Shown: positions 1-5,773 of the stretch, piece by piece
Layout: each line of letters opens with the position of its first letter
Position numbering within the stretch: the stretch's first letter is position 1
Position numbers and translations under genes: made by a program
The notes under the pieces: model-generated
Database searches by the model: none
Told to the model about the DNA's origin: nothing
What the model saw: the letters and a program-made list of their open reading frames with translations, nothing else
Origin: Fibrobacterota bacterium
Lineage (GTDB): Bacteria; Fibrobacterota; Chitinivibrionia; Chitinivibrionales; JANQEN01
DNA: 5,773 nt
Assembly: GCA_030619215.1 (NCBI GenBank)
Contig: JAUXBV010000260.1
Span: 1 to 5,773, forward strand
Direction of reading: 5' to 3'

Positions 1-530
1 GAGAAGGGTGTGCCTTCTTTCTCATTGAAACAGAGGAAAGCGCGAAAGCCCATGGAGCAACTGTCATTGCAGAAATCGCAGGATACTGCAGCGCCTTTGA
101 CCCTGCAGATGGAAAAGCGGGCTTCAATCCTGACGGGGAGGTTGCACGCTACACAATAGATCAGGCATTAAAAGCAGCGGATATAGACGCCGCTGCTGTA
201 GATTTTGTTGCATCCGGTGGAAACCGGATGCCTTCGCGCGACATTATGGCATCATCGGTTATTACTTCTGTTTTCGGCGATAAACCGGTAACCGCTTACA
301 AAGCAAAGACCGGCGAGTGCTATGGTGCATCTGCATCGCTGTCACTTGCCTGTGCCATTTCCGACATGAAAAACGGCAGGATCAGTGGAACCGGTATTTC
401 ATACGAGGTGCAAAACGAAATAAATCTTGTTTCAGAAACAAAAGAAAATCAAGAGAGCGAATATGCTATGCTCACTTCATTTTCCTATGAAGGCAACTGT
501 GCTGCACTTGTCATTAAAAACACCAAATAA
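1..530 (+). CDS. Ketosynthase-fold protein, chain-length-factor (KS-beta) like, 3' part only
   Basis: The open frame enters from the left edge (first whole codon at base 3) and ends with TAA, giving the last 175 residues of a beta-ketoacyl synthase-fold protein; the family is usually about 400-420 residues, so more than half, including the active-site Cys region, lies outside. The start EGCAFFLIETEESAKAHGA matches the EGAG-LVLE-E-A-RGA segment of FabF-type enzymes. Where FabF has the HGT motif this protein reads VASGGNRM (His replaced by Gly, codon 216-218), and where FabF has KSMTGH it reads KAKTGE (Lys kept, His replaced by Glu, codon 315-317). The C-terminal GFGGTN motif is also changed, to SYEGNC. 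Loss of both histidines is typical of chain length factors, non-condensing partners of a KS-alpha that set product length. Hence the inference is a cytoplasmic KS-beta-like subunit of a type II polyketide or aryl-polyene-like pathway. The partner KS-alpha is not in the window. Family placement is firm; the pathway is inferred. Confidence 0.85.
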   Translation, partial: EGCAFFLIETEESAKAHGATVIAEIAGYCSAFDPADGKAGFNPDGEVARYTIDQALKAADIDAAAVDFVASGGNRMPSRDIMASSVITSVFGDKPVTAYKAKTGECYGASASLSLACAISDMKNGRISGTGISYEVQNEINLVSETKENQESEYAMLTSFSYEGNCAALVIKNTK

Positions 531-564
531 TTATATTTAGCAACTATTTTTTACTATACCATAT

Positions 565-571
565 AGAGGAG
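565..571 (+). promoter_or_regulatory. Ribosome binding site of the acyl carrier protein gene
   Basis: AGAGGAG lies 7 bases before the ATG at 579 and fixes the start of the carrier protein. The 48-base gap after the ketosynthase stop has no terminator-like hairpin, so the two genes are probably co-transcribed. Confidence 0.8.
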
Positions 572-578
572 TTAAAGA

Positions 579-839
579 ATGAATAGTGATGAGATTAAAG
601 GCGCCATTAGAGAGTTAATAACAGAGATAGCTGAAGATATGGATGTTGAAACGGAAAAAATTACAGACTCAGCCCACCTTATTGAAGACCTGGAGCTTGA
701 CTCAATGGCTCTTTTAGAGGTGCTTGCCAGTATGGAAAAGAAGTTCAGCATAACGATTCCGGAATCTGAGTTTCCAAACCTGACGTCAATTGACAAATGT
801 GGTGAAACCGTAGAAAAATATATCGGCCAAAAAGCATAG
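579..839 (+). CDS. Acyl carrier protein, type II polyketide/fatty-acid type
   Basis: An 86-residue acidic protein of normal carrier-protein length. It carries growing acyl chains on a phosphopantetheine arm in the cytoplasm. The attachment site is Ser42 (codon 702-704) in LELDSMALLEV, at the start of the second helix; the first helix (residues 5-20) and the IPESEF turn after helix II also fit the family. The DSMALLE stretch resembles the DSLALLE of type II polyketide carriers more than the DSLDTVE of AcpP from primary fatty acid synthesis. It follows the KS-beta-like gene at 48 bases with its own strong ribosome binding site, and a terminator follows, so it appears to be the last gene of the operon. 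It is probably the dedicated carrier of that pathway and not the housekeeping AcpP, since no fabD, fabG or fabF-like complete gene sits beside it. The product is unknown. Confidence 0.93.
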   Translation: MNSDEIKGAIRELITEIAEDMDVETEKITDSAHLIEDLELDSMALLEVLASMEKKFSITIPESEFPNLTSIDKCGETVEKYIGQKA

Positions 840-869
840 CAAATAATTTTAGTAACGATAGTATATCCC

Positions 870-905
870 AAAAGCGTCTTTAATAAGGACGCTTTTTATT
901 TTATT
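870..905 (+). terminator. Rho-independent terminator after the carrier protein gene
   Basis: AAAAGCGTC (870-878) pairs perfectly with GACGCTTTT (888-896), a 9-base stem that can be extended inward by T-G, T-A and T-A pairs. It is followed at once by a T-rich run (TTTTTATTTTATT). It starts 30 bases after the carrier protein stop and closes the ketosynthase/carrier operon, separating it from the next gene. Confidence 0.9.
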
Positions 906-980
906 CTCGAATTTTTCGGTTTATTTATCCAAAAAGTCAACAAATTTATTCATTAATCATATAGTTGCTTAATATTTGCT

Positions 981-1020
981 TTGCTACCCGCATTATGGTA
1001 GATTGATTTATTACTATAAT
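981..1020 (+). promoter_or_regulatory. Candidate promoter with inverted repeat, upstream of the TPR/DUF3857 gene
   Basis: The 240 bases between the carrier protein gene and the next start hold the terminator and then AT-rich DNA. A perfect TATAAT at 1015-1020 could be a -10 box, but no good -35 box lies 16-18 bases upstream. Just before it is an inverted repeat, CTACC (984-988) and GGTAG (997-1001), over the place a -35 box would occupy; this could be a regulator site or chance. Nothing else with gene-like signals is visible in the stretch. Confidence 0.3.
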
Positions 1021-1063
1021 AATTGTGATAAAAGCAATGCATAAACGCCAATAACATGAAATT

Positions 1064-1071
1064 AAAAAGGA
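1064..1071 (+). promoter_or_regulatory. Ribosome binding site deciding the start at 1080
   Basis: AAAAAGGA, with AGGA ending 8 bases before the ATG at 1080. The next in-frame ATG (1107) would still give a signal peptide but has no Shine-Dalgarno sequence before it, so 1080 is preferred. Confidence 0.7.
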
Positions 1072-1079
1072 TATAACAC

Positions 1080-3416
1080 ATGTTAATTAATTCAAAACGA
1101 TTTTGTATGCACTTAGGTAAAATTTTAAAATGTACTCTATTGTTGACAATTTTCCTTTTTGTTAATTTGTCATTCGCAACAAATCCCAATTCAGAGGGGT
1201 GGCAGCTACTTGTTAATAACAGACCATTCGAATCACAAAAAATTTTCAGAAAGAACCTTTCCAACAGTGACAAAAAAATCGTTGGAGAAGCATACCGGGG
1301 TCTGGCTTTTACCGCAAAATTTTTCGGACACAATGATACCACAATGGGCATGTTGTTTAAAAGCTTCCTGTCTGATAAAGATACGCTCATGCTGAATGCT
1401 GCCTGGATAAATCTCCTTTCATTCGGCCGCTACTGGATCGGTCATACCTTTAAAGACGGCTATAAGGTAATGAAGCAGATTACAAGGCATCCGAGTGTTT
1501 TTAACGGCGAACAGTCCTCTATGCTTATCGATCGGTATGTTAATGACGGAAAGCTTTCCAGGGCACAAAAAATAGTCGGCAGAATGGGCATTGTACGCAA
1601 TTTCCAGATGATCGGCCCTTTTGATAACATATCAGGCTCAGGATATAAAAAAGAATTCCCCCCGGAAAAAAAAATAGAATTTACTAAGAAATATCCGGGA
1701 AAAGACGGTGCGGAAACATCCTGGTTCCCCTTTTATAACCATAAAACAAACGGCTGGGTTTTTACCGAATATAATTATACCGCACTCAATGCCATACTTT
1801 ACTATTTCAGCAATATACACTCCGAAAAAGATCAGACTGTTTTAATCGGATTCGGTGCTTCGGGCTCATTCAAAGTCTTTCTGAATGATAATATTGTACT
1901 GGCTGATTCTGTCTTTCGCAATACGGGCACGGATATGTTTATTCAGGAAGTCCATCTCTTTAAGGGGGATAACAAACTGCTGATAAAAATAGGCCATGAG
2001 AATAAAAACTCCAACTTTCTTGTCAGATTCATGGATAAAAAAGGAAAGGCTATAAATTCGGTGACCTATAAAAATTCATTGGGCACCTTTAAAAAAGACA
2101 ACACAAAATACGACAACCTGACTAACTCTCCTCAAACGGAAAAAATTGAAACAGCCCTTTTAAAAAGGCTTGAAAAAAATCCGCAAGACGATGAAGCGGC
2201 AATTCTTCTTATGGATTTTTACAATGCCACGGAACTTACTGATAAAGGACAGAAGCTTGCACGAAAAATTCTAAAAGAGTACCCCCGGAGCTCTCTATGG
2301 CATAGTTTATACAGTGAATCGTTATTGCGAAGCCGGAAAATTACCGAATCGGATACTGAACTTAAAACTGCATTCAAGCTGTGCAAATTTAACTCATATG
2401 CATGGCAGAGCGAACTTGAAATACTCGCTAATTCAGCAGGCTCGCGGGATGTAATGGAATTTATCAATAACTCCTACGAGCAATTTCAGGATACGCCGGA
2501 AGCACTTCTCTATAAATTCGCTCATTATGTTAAAATCAACAATGAAACAGAGGCAATGAATATAGTGGAGCAGCTTCATAAAGATTATTATTATATAGAT
2601 ATCATTGTAAGCCTTATTACCACTCTCTATATAAATCAGGGCAATATTAATGAAGTCGAGACATTAATTAAACAATTTTTAAAATGGGAGAGAACGTCAA
2701 CAGATATCTATTCAACCCTTGCAAACATGTACCTTAACAAAGGACAAAAGGCAAAAGCGGTTCAACTCTATAAAGAAAGCCTCCGCTATTCACCCAATTC
2801 ACCCGGGTTTTACTATTACCTGGCAAAACTTTCCCTGCAGCATAAAGAGTACGAAGCGGCAATAAAGTATATCAATACAGCCCTGGCAATAACGCCGACC
2901 TCTTCTGTAATAACGACTTTAAAAGGTACCATTCTCAAGGCACAGGGCAAAAAGGATGAAGCGATACACGCCTTTGTACAGTCCATCCGCTACCGATATA
3001 ATAATTTTAACGCATGGGAACAGCTACTCACCCTCAAAGGGAAACCTGAACTCATAAGCCTTACAAAACTTCCTGTTCCCGATTCCCTGAGCATCGAGGC
3101 AAAATCGTGGGAATATATTAACGGTGAAAACGGAGCCATTCTTGCCTATACAAAAGATATCTTTCTCTATCCCAGCCGCTGCTCAAGAGAGCGCCACTTC
3201 ATTATGGTTCATTTACCCACCCAAAGCGCTATTGACATGTGGAAGGAATATTCCCTTTCCTATAACAGCTATTATCAGGACTTAAACATAACCCGGGCAT
3301 TTTCAAAAAGCGCCGGCGGAACTGAAACCTCGGCAGATATCAGCAGCAATATGGTTGTTTTTAAAACCCTTCAGCCCGGAGACGACATTGTGCTCGAATG
3401 GACAATAGAGAACTAA
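1080..3416 (+). CDS. Exported TPR protein with DUF3857 N-terminal part; 5' portion of a gene cut by an in-frame stop
   Basis: 778 residues. Residues 1-33 form a signal peptide (basic start, hydrophobic core LLLTIFLFVNL, likely cleavage after SFA), so the protein should leave the cytoplasm. Residues 40-170 look like helical repeats. Residues 174-330 resemble a jelly-roll module often seen beside glycan-related and TPR proteins: IGPFDN, then PPE, Y-GK-G, GFGASGSFKVFLND and LFKGDNKLLIKI. TPR-like helices follow from about 355, with three clean tandem 34-residue TPRs at 541-574, 575-608 and 609-642. From about 665 the sequence fits DUF3857, ending FKTLQPGDDIVLEWTIEN, equivalent to the family's L-PGD-IE-Y-IE strand, where TAA stops it mid-domain. 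The same frame stays open after the TAA and completes DUF3857 plus a transglutaminase-like domain (3429-4868). The two frames are therefore most simply one gene of about 1262 codons. The biological role of such proteins is unknown; TPRs suggest partner binding in the periplasm or envelope. Confidence 0.85.
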   Translation: MLINSKRFCMHLGKILKCTLLLTIFLFVNLSFATNPNSEGWQLLVNNRPFESQKIFRKNLSNSDKKIVGEAYRGLAFTAKFFGHNDTTMGMLFKSFLSDKDTLMLNAAWINLLSFGRYWIGHTFKDGYKVMKQITRHPSVFNGEQSSMLIDRYVNDGKLSRAQKIVGRMGIVRNFQMIGPFDNISGSGYKKEFPPEKKIEFTKKYPGKDGAETSWFPFYNHKTNGWVFTEYNYTALNAILYYFSNIHSEKDQTVLIGFGASGSFKVFLNDNIVLADSVFRNTGTDMFIQEVHLFKGDNKLLIKIGHENKNSNFLVRFMDKKGKAINSVTYKNSLGTFKKDNTKYDNLTNSPQTEKIETALLKRLEKNPQDDEAAILLMDFYNATELTDKGQKLARKILKEYPRSSLWHSLYSESLLRSRKITESDTELKTAFKLCKFNSYAWQSELEILANSAGSRDVMEFINNSYEQFQDTPEALLYKFAHYVKINNETEAMNIVEQLHKDYYYIDIIVSLITTLYINQGNINEVETLIKQFLKWERTSTDIYSTLANMYLNKGQKAKAVQLYKESLRYSPNSPGFYYYLAKLSLQHKEYEAAIKYINTALAITPTSSVITTLKGTILKAQGKKDEAIHAFVQSIRYRYNNFNAWEQLLTLKGKPELISLTKLPVPDSLSIEAKSWEYINGENGAILAYTKDIFLYPSRCSRERHFIMVHLPTQSAIDMWKEYSLSYNSYYQDLNITRAFSKSAGGTETSADISSNMVVFKTLQPGDDIVLEWTIEN

Positions 3417-3428
3417 TATCAGCAGAGT
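3414..3428 (+). other. In-frame ochre stop and short gap inside one long reading frame
   Basis: After GAG AAC the frame reads TAA, TAT CAG CAG AGT and then the ATG at 3429. Both flanking frames are in the same phase (3429 minus 1080 is 2349, divisible by 3), so no indel is needed: changing one base of the TAA restores a continuous reading frame. TAA rules out selenocysteine (TGA) and pyrrolysine (TAG). Three other genes in the window end in TAA (530, 4868 and the minus-strand gene at 4879), so a reassigned TAA codon is unlikely. The true residue could be Gln, Lys, Glu, Tyr, Ser or Leu by one base change. Confidence 0.85.
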
Positions 3429-4868
3429 ATGGCGAAACAGGTCTGGGGCCAGCATGATTTCAGCCTTCCCTACCCTGTATTTAAAACTGAGCTGCGACTG
3501 GTAACACCCGCTGATGACACAATACCTTATACAACCTGTGGAGATTCAGTTGCAATAACCCAACGTACGGTTGACGGTTTCCTGATTACCACCTTTTCCA
3601 GAAGTTCTTATAAAAATCCGCCTCGTGAGACATATCCTCTAATTGACCCGCCAAGTGAGGGAAAGGTCTTTTATTCAACTTTTACCAGTTGGGCTGAGAT
3701 AGCCAACTGGTACTCCAATGTGACGGAAAACAAACTCGAGCAAACATTAGAATTGAAAGCAGCGGCTGACTCACTTCTAAAAGGAGTAACCGCACCAAAA
3801 GAAAAAGTTGCAAAAATACATCACTTCATCACCGGTGCTATTCGATATAGTTATGTTCCATTCAGGCAGTCTGCATGGATTCCACAGCCCGCCCGGGAAG
3901 TCCTCGCAACAAAAATCGGTGATTGCAAAGACATGTCCTCTCTAGGTAAAAGCCTTTTGGATTATGCGGGCATCGAAAGTAACCTGGTTCTTGTAAATAC
4001 CCGTGACAGAAACAGTATCTATCCTACTTATATCGGCCCTAACTTTAATCACTGTATACTTTCCTATAAACTTGATACTACCGTACATTATTTAGATATG
4101 ACCAACAACAATCTTTCTGCAAATAACCTGCCTCGAATGGATCAGGGATCACTTGCACTTATCATAAGGCGCGGCAACAACGAACTTACATATTTGCCTA
4201 TTGACAGCAGCTCGCAAAGAACTGTTTCCCGTACAATTAATTCAACGTTAGATAAAGATGGAACACTTATCAGAAAGGTAGAAACTCTTAAAAGCGGCGT
4301 CTTTGCCGGCAATATACGGGCCAATTACCGTTTTTCATCCCAGGAAAAACGCGAAAAAGACCTCCAGAAAATACTGGTGAAATCTTTCCCCAATATCATC
4401 ATTGACACTTTTAACCTGCACGATCCTGACAGCCTTCGGGATACACTCAGATATAGTTATAAATACACTGCCAAAAATGCAGCTCAGTTCAGCGGTAAAA
4501 CGGTTCTTATCGCATTGAACATTCCCGATAGGATAACAGGAGAAAGTTATCCCAGCGAAGAAGATCGATTCTATGCTATTGATATGACCCATACATGGTT
4601 CGGTATAGGAAGGTATTCGTTGGAGGGAAAACTGACCATACCGAAAAGGTGGCGATTAATAAATAAACCGGAGAAAATTTCTATCTCAGGAGAATGGGGA
4701 AACTATACCCTGTCCCTTAAACAGAAAGCCAATATAATTACCTACAAAAGAGAAGCTCTCTTTAAATTCGATGAGCCGATTGAGATTGAAGAATCAGAGA
4801 AGCTGAAAAAGGTGTTGTCCAAGATAACGCAAGCTGATAATATTCAGCTTATGTTTTATTTGAAATAA
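3429..4868 (+). CDS. DUF3857 C-terminal part plus transglutaminase-like domain; 3' portion of the interrupted gene
   Basis: 479 residues counted from the first ATG after the stop. The first 120 residues finish the DUF3857 fold (YPVFKTELRLVTP strand). Residues about 120-230 are a transglutaminase-like (papain-fold) domain: the nucleophile Cys166 in KIGDCKDMSSL (codon 3924-3926), His208 in NFNHCIL and Asp223 in YLDMTN form an intact triad. Members of this fold can act as transamidases, proteases or peptide hydrolases, and the substrate here is unknown. Residues about 255-479 are a beta-rich C-terminal extension. The frame has no signal peptide and only a weak AGCAGAG before its ATG, 12 bases after the upstream stop, so independent expression would need translational reinitiation and would leave the enzyme in the cytoplasm. 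The conserved triad suggests the gene was under selection until recently, or that the stop is an error. It ends 10 bases from the convergent minus-strand gene. Confidence 0.8.
   Translation: MAKQVWGQHDFSLPYPVFKTELRLVTPADDTIPYTTCGDSVAITQRTVDGFLITTFSRSSYKNPPRETYPLIDPPSEGKVFYSTFTSWAEIANWYSNVTENKLEQTLELKAAADSLLKGVTAPKEKVAKIHHFITGAIRYSYVPFRQSAWIPQPAREVLATKIGDCKDMSSLGKSLLDYAGIESNLVLVNTRDRNSIYPTYIGPNFNHCILSYKLDTTVHYLDMTNNNLSANNLPRMDQGSLALIIRRGNNELTYLPIDSSSQRTVSRTINSTLDKDGTLIRKVETLKSGVFAGNIRANYRFSSQEKREKDLQKILVKSFPNIIIDTFNLHDPDSLRDTLRYSYKYTAKNAAQFSGKTVLIALNIPDRITGESYPSEEDRFYAIDMTHTWFGIGRYSLEGKLTIPKRWRLINKPEKISISGEWGNYTLSLKQKANIITYKREALFKFDEPIEIEESEKLKKVLSKITQADNIQLMFYLK
4831..4850 (+). repeat. Inverted repeat (7-base stem, 6-base loop) at the end of the transglutaminase frame
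   Basis: AAGCTGA (4831-4837) and TCAGCTT (4844-4850) are perfect complements around TAATAT. On the plus strand a T-rich run (TTTTATTT, 4854-4861) starts 3 bases after the stem, which resembles an intrinsic terminator, but it sits just before the stop codon at 4866-4868. Its use as a terminator is therefore doubtful. Confidence 0.45.
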
Positions 4869-4872
4869 AACA
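4852..4872. repeat. Perfect 10-base-arm palindrome at the convergent gene junction
   Basis: TGTTTTATTT (4852-4861) and AAATAAAACA (4863-4872) are exact reverse complements around a single G. The palindrome covers the transglutaminase stop codon and ends 6 bases before the last codon of the minus-strand gene. It is almost all A/T, so as RNA it would be a weak hairpin. It could help terminate transcription from both sides, or simply reflect AT-rich sequence. Confidence 0.5.
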
Positions 4873-4878
4873 GAGATA

Positions 4879-5643
4879 TTATTTAGTGCGACGAACCCGC
4901 GTCCTCAGTATCATACTATATAACGAGGTTCTATCCGGAGCTTTAAGGGGAATCACATTCACCGGCGAATACCACGTTTTTCCGCTAAGCCCTTCGGTAA
5001 ACTGCACTTCACTTGAGCAGATGAGGAAGTAATCCCCTGGCTTTACAAGCAATGATATGTCGGAGTTGGGATAGAGAATAAAATCGACTCTCTTCCCTGT
5101 TGTTAAATCCAGCAATTTGCACTTGTAGATATATCCGGTCATGGCACTGATGCGAAGGATAGACATGCTGTCTGCCATGGTACGTAAAATAAGCTTTTTA
5201 TGTTCTCTGCTTTCATCTCTGTTTAACCTGACAAAGGCCTCCTGCCACTCTTTTGCCAGTGAATCTTCAACAAGCGTTTTAATTTTCTCATCGGTAATAA
5301 AATTTACACTATCAATAAAAGGCTGGCATCTCTTTATACCTTCGATTACCATGCTGAATTCATTTTCCTCCGCCGGCTTTGAAAAACCCACCCATGAGAG
5401 ATATTCTCCCACTTCCTGTATCCACTCTTCATTTGTTTGAGTTGCAGCTTTATTTTTATCCCTATAGGTCATTGCTTCAGTTACTTTCGAAATTGTATTG
5501 ACATAGTTCTCCAATGCTACTTCATATTTCCCCTGTAATTCAGCTGTGGATGCGAGTTCAAAGAAGGAAGGCCGTGAAAAAAGCTTGAAAAGAACAAATG
5601 CAACAGCAACAAGAATAATAACAACGATAATATATTTTTTCAT
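4879..5643 (-). CDS. Hypothetical membrane-anchored protein, 254 residues
   Basis: I do not recognise the family. Residues 1-3 (MKK) and a hydrophobic segment at about 4-22 (YIIVVIILVAVAFVLFKLF) with no clear cleavage site or lipobox suggest an N-terminal membrane anchor, with the rest on the outer face of the inner membrane. Residues 26-56 (FFELASTAELQGKYEVALENYVNTI) look like one TPR-type helix pair. A charged, mainly helical region runs to about 165, and the C-terminal 85 residues (YKCKLLDLTTGKRVDFILYP, then LLVKPGDYFLICSSE) look like beta strands of a small sandwich domain. The start is fixed by a strong ribosome binding site. The gene points toward the transglutaminase gene and ends in TAA 10 bases away, so they are not one operon. 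Any functional link between the two envelope-type proteins is only a guess. Confidence 0.8.
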   Translation of the reverse strand: MKKYIIVVIILVAVAFVLFKLFSRPSFFELASTAELQGKYEVALENYVNTISKVTEAMTYRDKNKAATQTNEEWIQEVGEYLSWVGFSKPAEENEFSMVIEGIKRCQPFIDSVNFITDEKIKTLVEDSLAKEWQEAFVRLNRDESREHKKLILRTMADSMSILRISAMTGYIYKCKLLDLTTGKRVDFILYPNSDISLLVKPGDYFLICSSEVQFTEGLSGKTWYSPVNVIPLKAPDRTSLYSMILRTRVRRTK

Positions 5644-5648
5644 AGTAA

Positions 5649-5656
5649 TCTCCTTA
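5649..5656 (-). promoter_or_regulatory. Ribosome binding site of the minus-strand gene
   Basis: Read on the minus strand this is TAAGGAGA, with AAGGAG 6 bases before the ATG at 5643. It is a near-consensus site and decides the start. Confidence 0.85.
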
Positions 5657-5681
5657 ATCTTTTTTAAAGTCGTTAAATTGC

Positions 5682-5695
5682 ACAGGCCTGTTATA
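5682..5695 (-). promoter_or_regulatory. Short palindrome and possible -10 box upstream of the minus-strand gene
   Basis: ACAGGCCTGT (5682-5691) is a perfect 10-base palindrome, the only GC-rich spot in an AT-rich leader. On the minus strand it directly follows TATAAC (5695-5690), a passable -10 box; no convincing -35 box lies upstream. If that box is used, the palindrome would sit at the transcription start and could be an operator. The remaining bases to 5773 show no gene. Confidence 0.25.
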
Positions 5696-5773
5696 CAAAA
5701 TAATATTTTCTAATGGTAGACTTTTACTTTCGTATAATAAAAAACTTTTGTGAATGATAAGGCTAAATACAAA

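Noticed and set aside
572..871. 99-residue open frame on the minus strand opposite the carrier protein
   Set aside because: It lies entirely over a well-supported carrier protein gene and its terminator; the serine/isoleucine-rich product is what the antisense of that gene gives. There is no recognisable domain.
953..1390. 145-residue minus-strand open frame over the start of the TPR gene
   Set aside because: It overlaps the signal peptide and start region of the large gene, which has a ribosome binding site and family features; the antisense product shows no domain.
3414..3416. Selenocysteine, pyrrolysine or alternative genetic code at the internal stop
   Set aside because: The codon is TAA, not TGA or TAG, and TAA also ends three other genes in this window.
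3400..3430. Frameshift as the cause of the split
   Set aside because: Both halves are in the same reading phase, so a single in-frame stop explains the split without any insertion or deletion.
5141..5440. 99-residue plus-strand open frame inside the minus-strand gene
   Set aside because: It is antisense to a gene with a strong ribosome binding site and a sensible membrane-anchor layout; the product is low-complexity and Ser-rich.
5733..5738. TATAAT on the plus strand near the right edge, as a promoter for a gene outside the window
   Set aside because: No reasonable -35 box lies 16-18 bases upstream, and in AT-rich DNA this hexamer is expected by chance; no downstream gene is visible.

Overview
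The window looks like chromosomal DNA of a Gram-negative-type bacterium of fairly low GC. Gene spacing is ordinary, Shine-Dalgarno sites are clear, and there is a large exported TPR protein of the DUF3857/transglutaminase kind, which is common in Bacteroidota, Fibrobacterota, Acidobacteriota and related phyla. The phylum cannot be fixed from this sequence alone. I see no tRNA or rRNA gene, CRISPR array, insertion sequence or phage gene.

Left part (1-905): the 3' end of a ketosynthase-fold gene is followed 48 bases later by a complete acyl carrier protein gene, and the unit closes with a strong intrinsic terminator. The ketosynthase fragment has lost both catalytic histidines (replaced by Gly and Glu), as in the chain-length-factor (KS-beta) subunits of type II polyketide and aryl-polyene-like systems. 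The carrier protein has a DSMALLE active-site region close to the DSLALLE of type II polyketide carriers. This is probably the tail of a biosynthetic operon that begins to the left of the window.

Middle part (906-4868): a 240-base intergenic stretch with a candidate promoter leads into one very long reading frame. It encodes a signal peptide, a helical repeat region, a jelly-roll-like module, TPR repeats, a DUF3857 domain and a transglutaminase-like Cys-His-Asp domain, about 1260 residues in all. A single in-frame TAA at 3414-3416 cuts this frame in the middle of the DUF3857 domain. As written, the window therefore encodes a 778-residue exported half and, in the same frame, a 479-residue half that contains the catalytic triad but has no signal peptide and no good ribosome binding site. 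A recent nonsense mutation, a sequencing or assembly error, or much less likely a programmed readthrough could explain this.

Right part (4869-5773): a convergent gene on the minus strand ends only 10 bases from the transglutaminase frame. It encodes a 254-residue protein with an N-terminal membrane anchor that I cannot assign to a family. Two back-to-back inverted repeats sit at the convergent junction. The upstream region of the minus-strand gene has a clear Shine-Dalgarno site and a short perfect palindrome that could be an operator.
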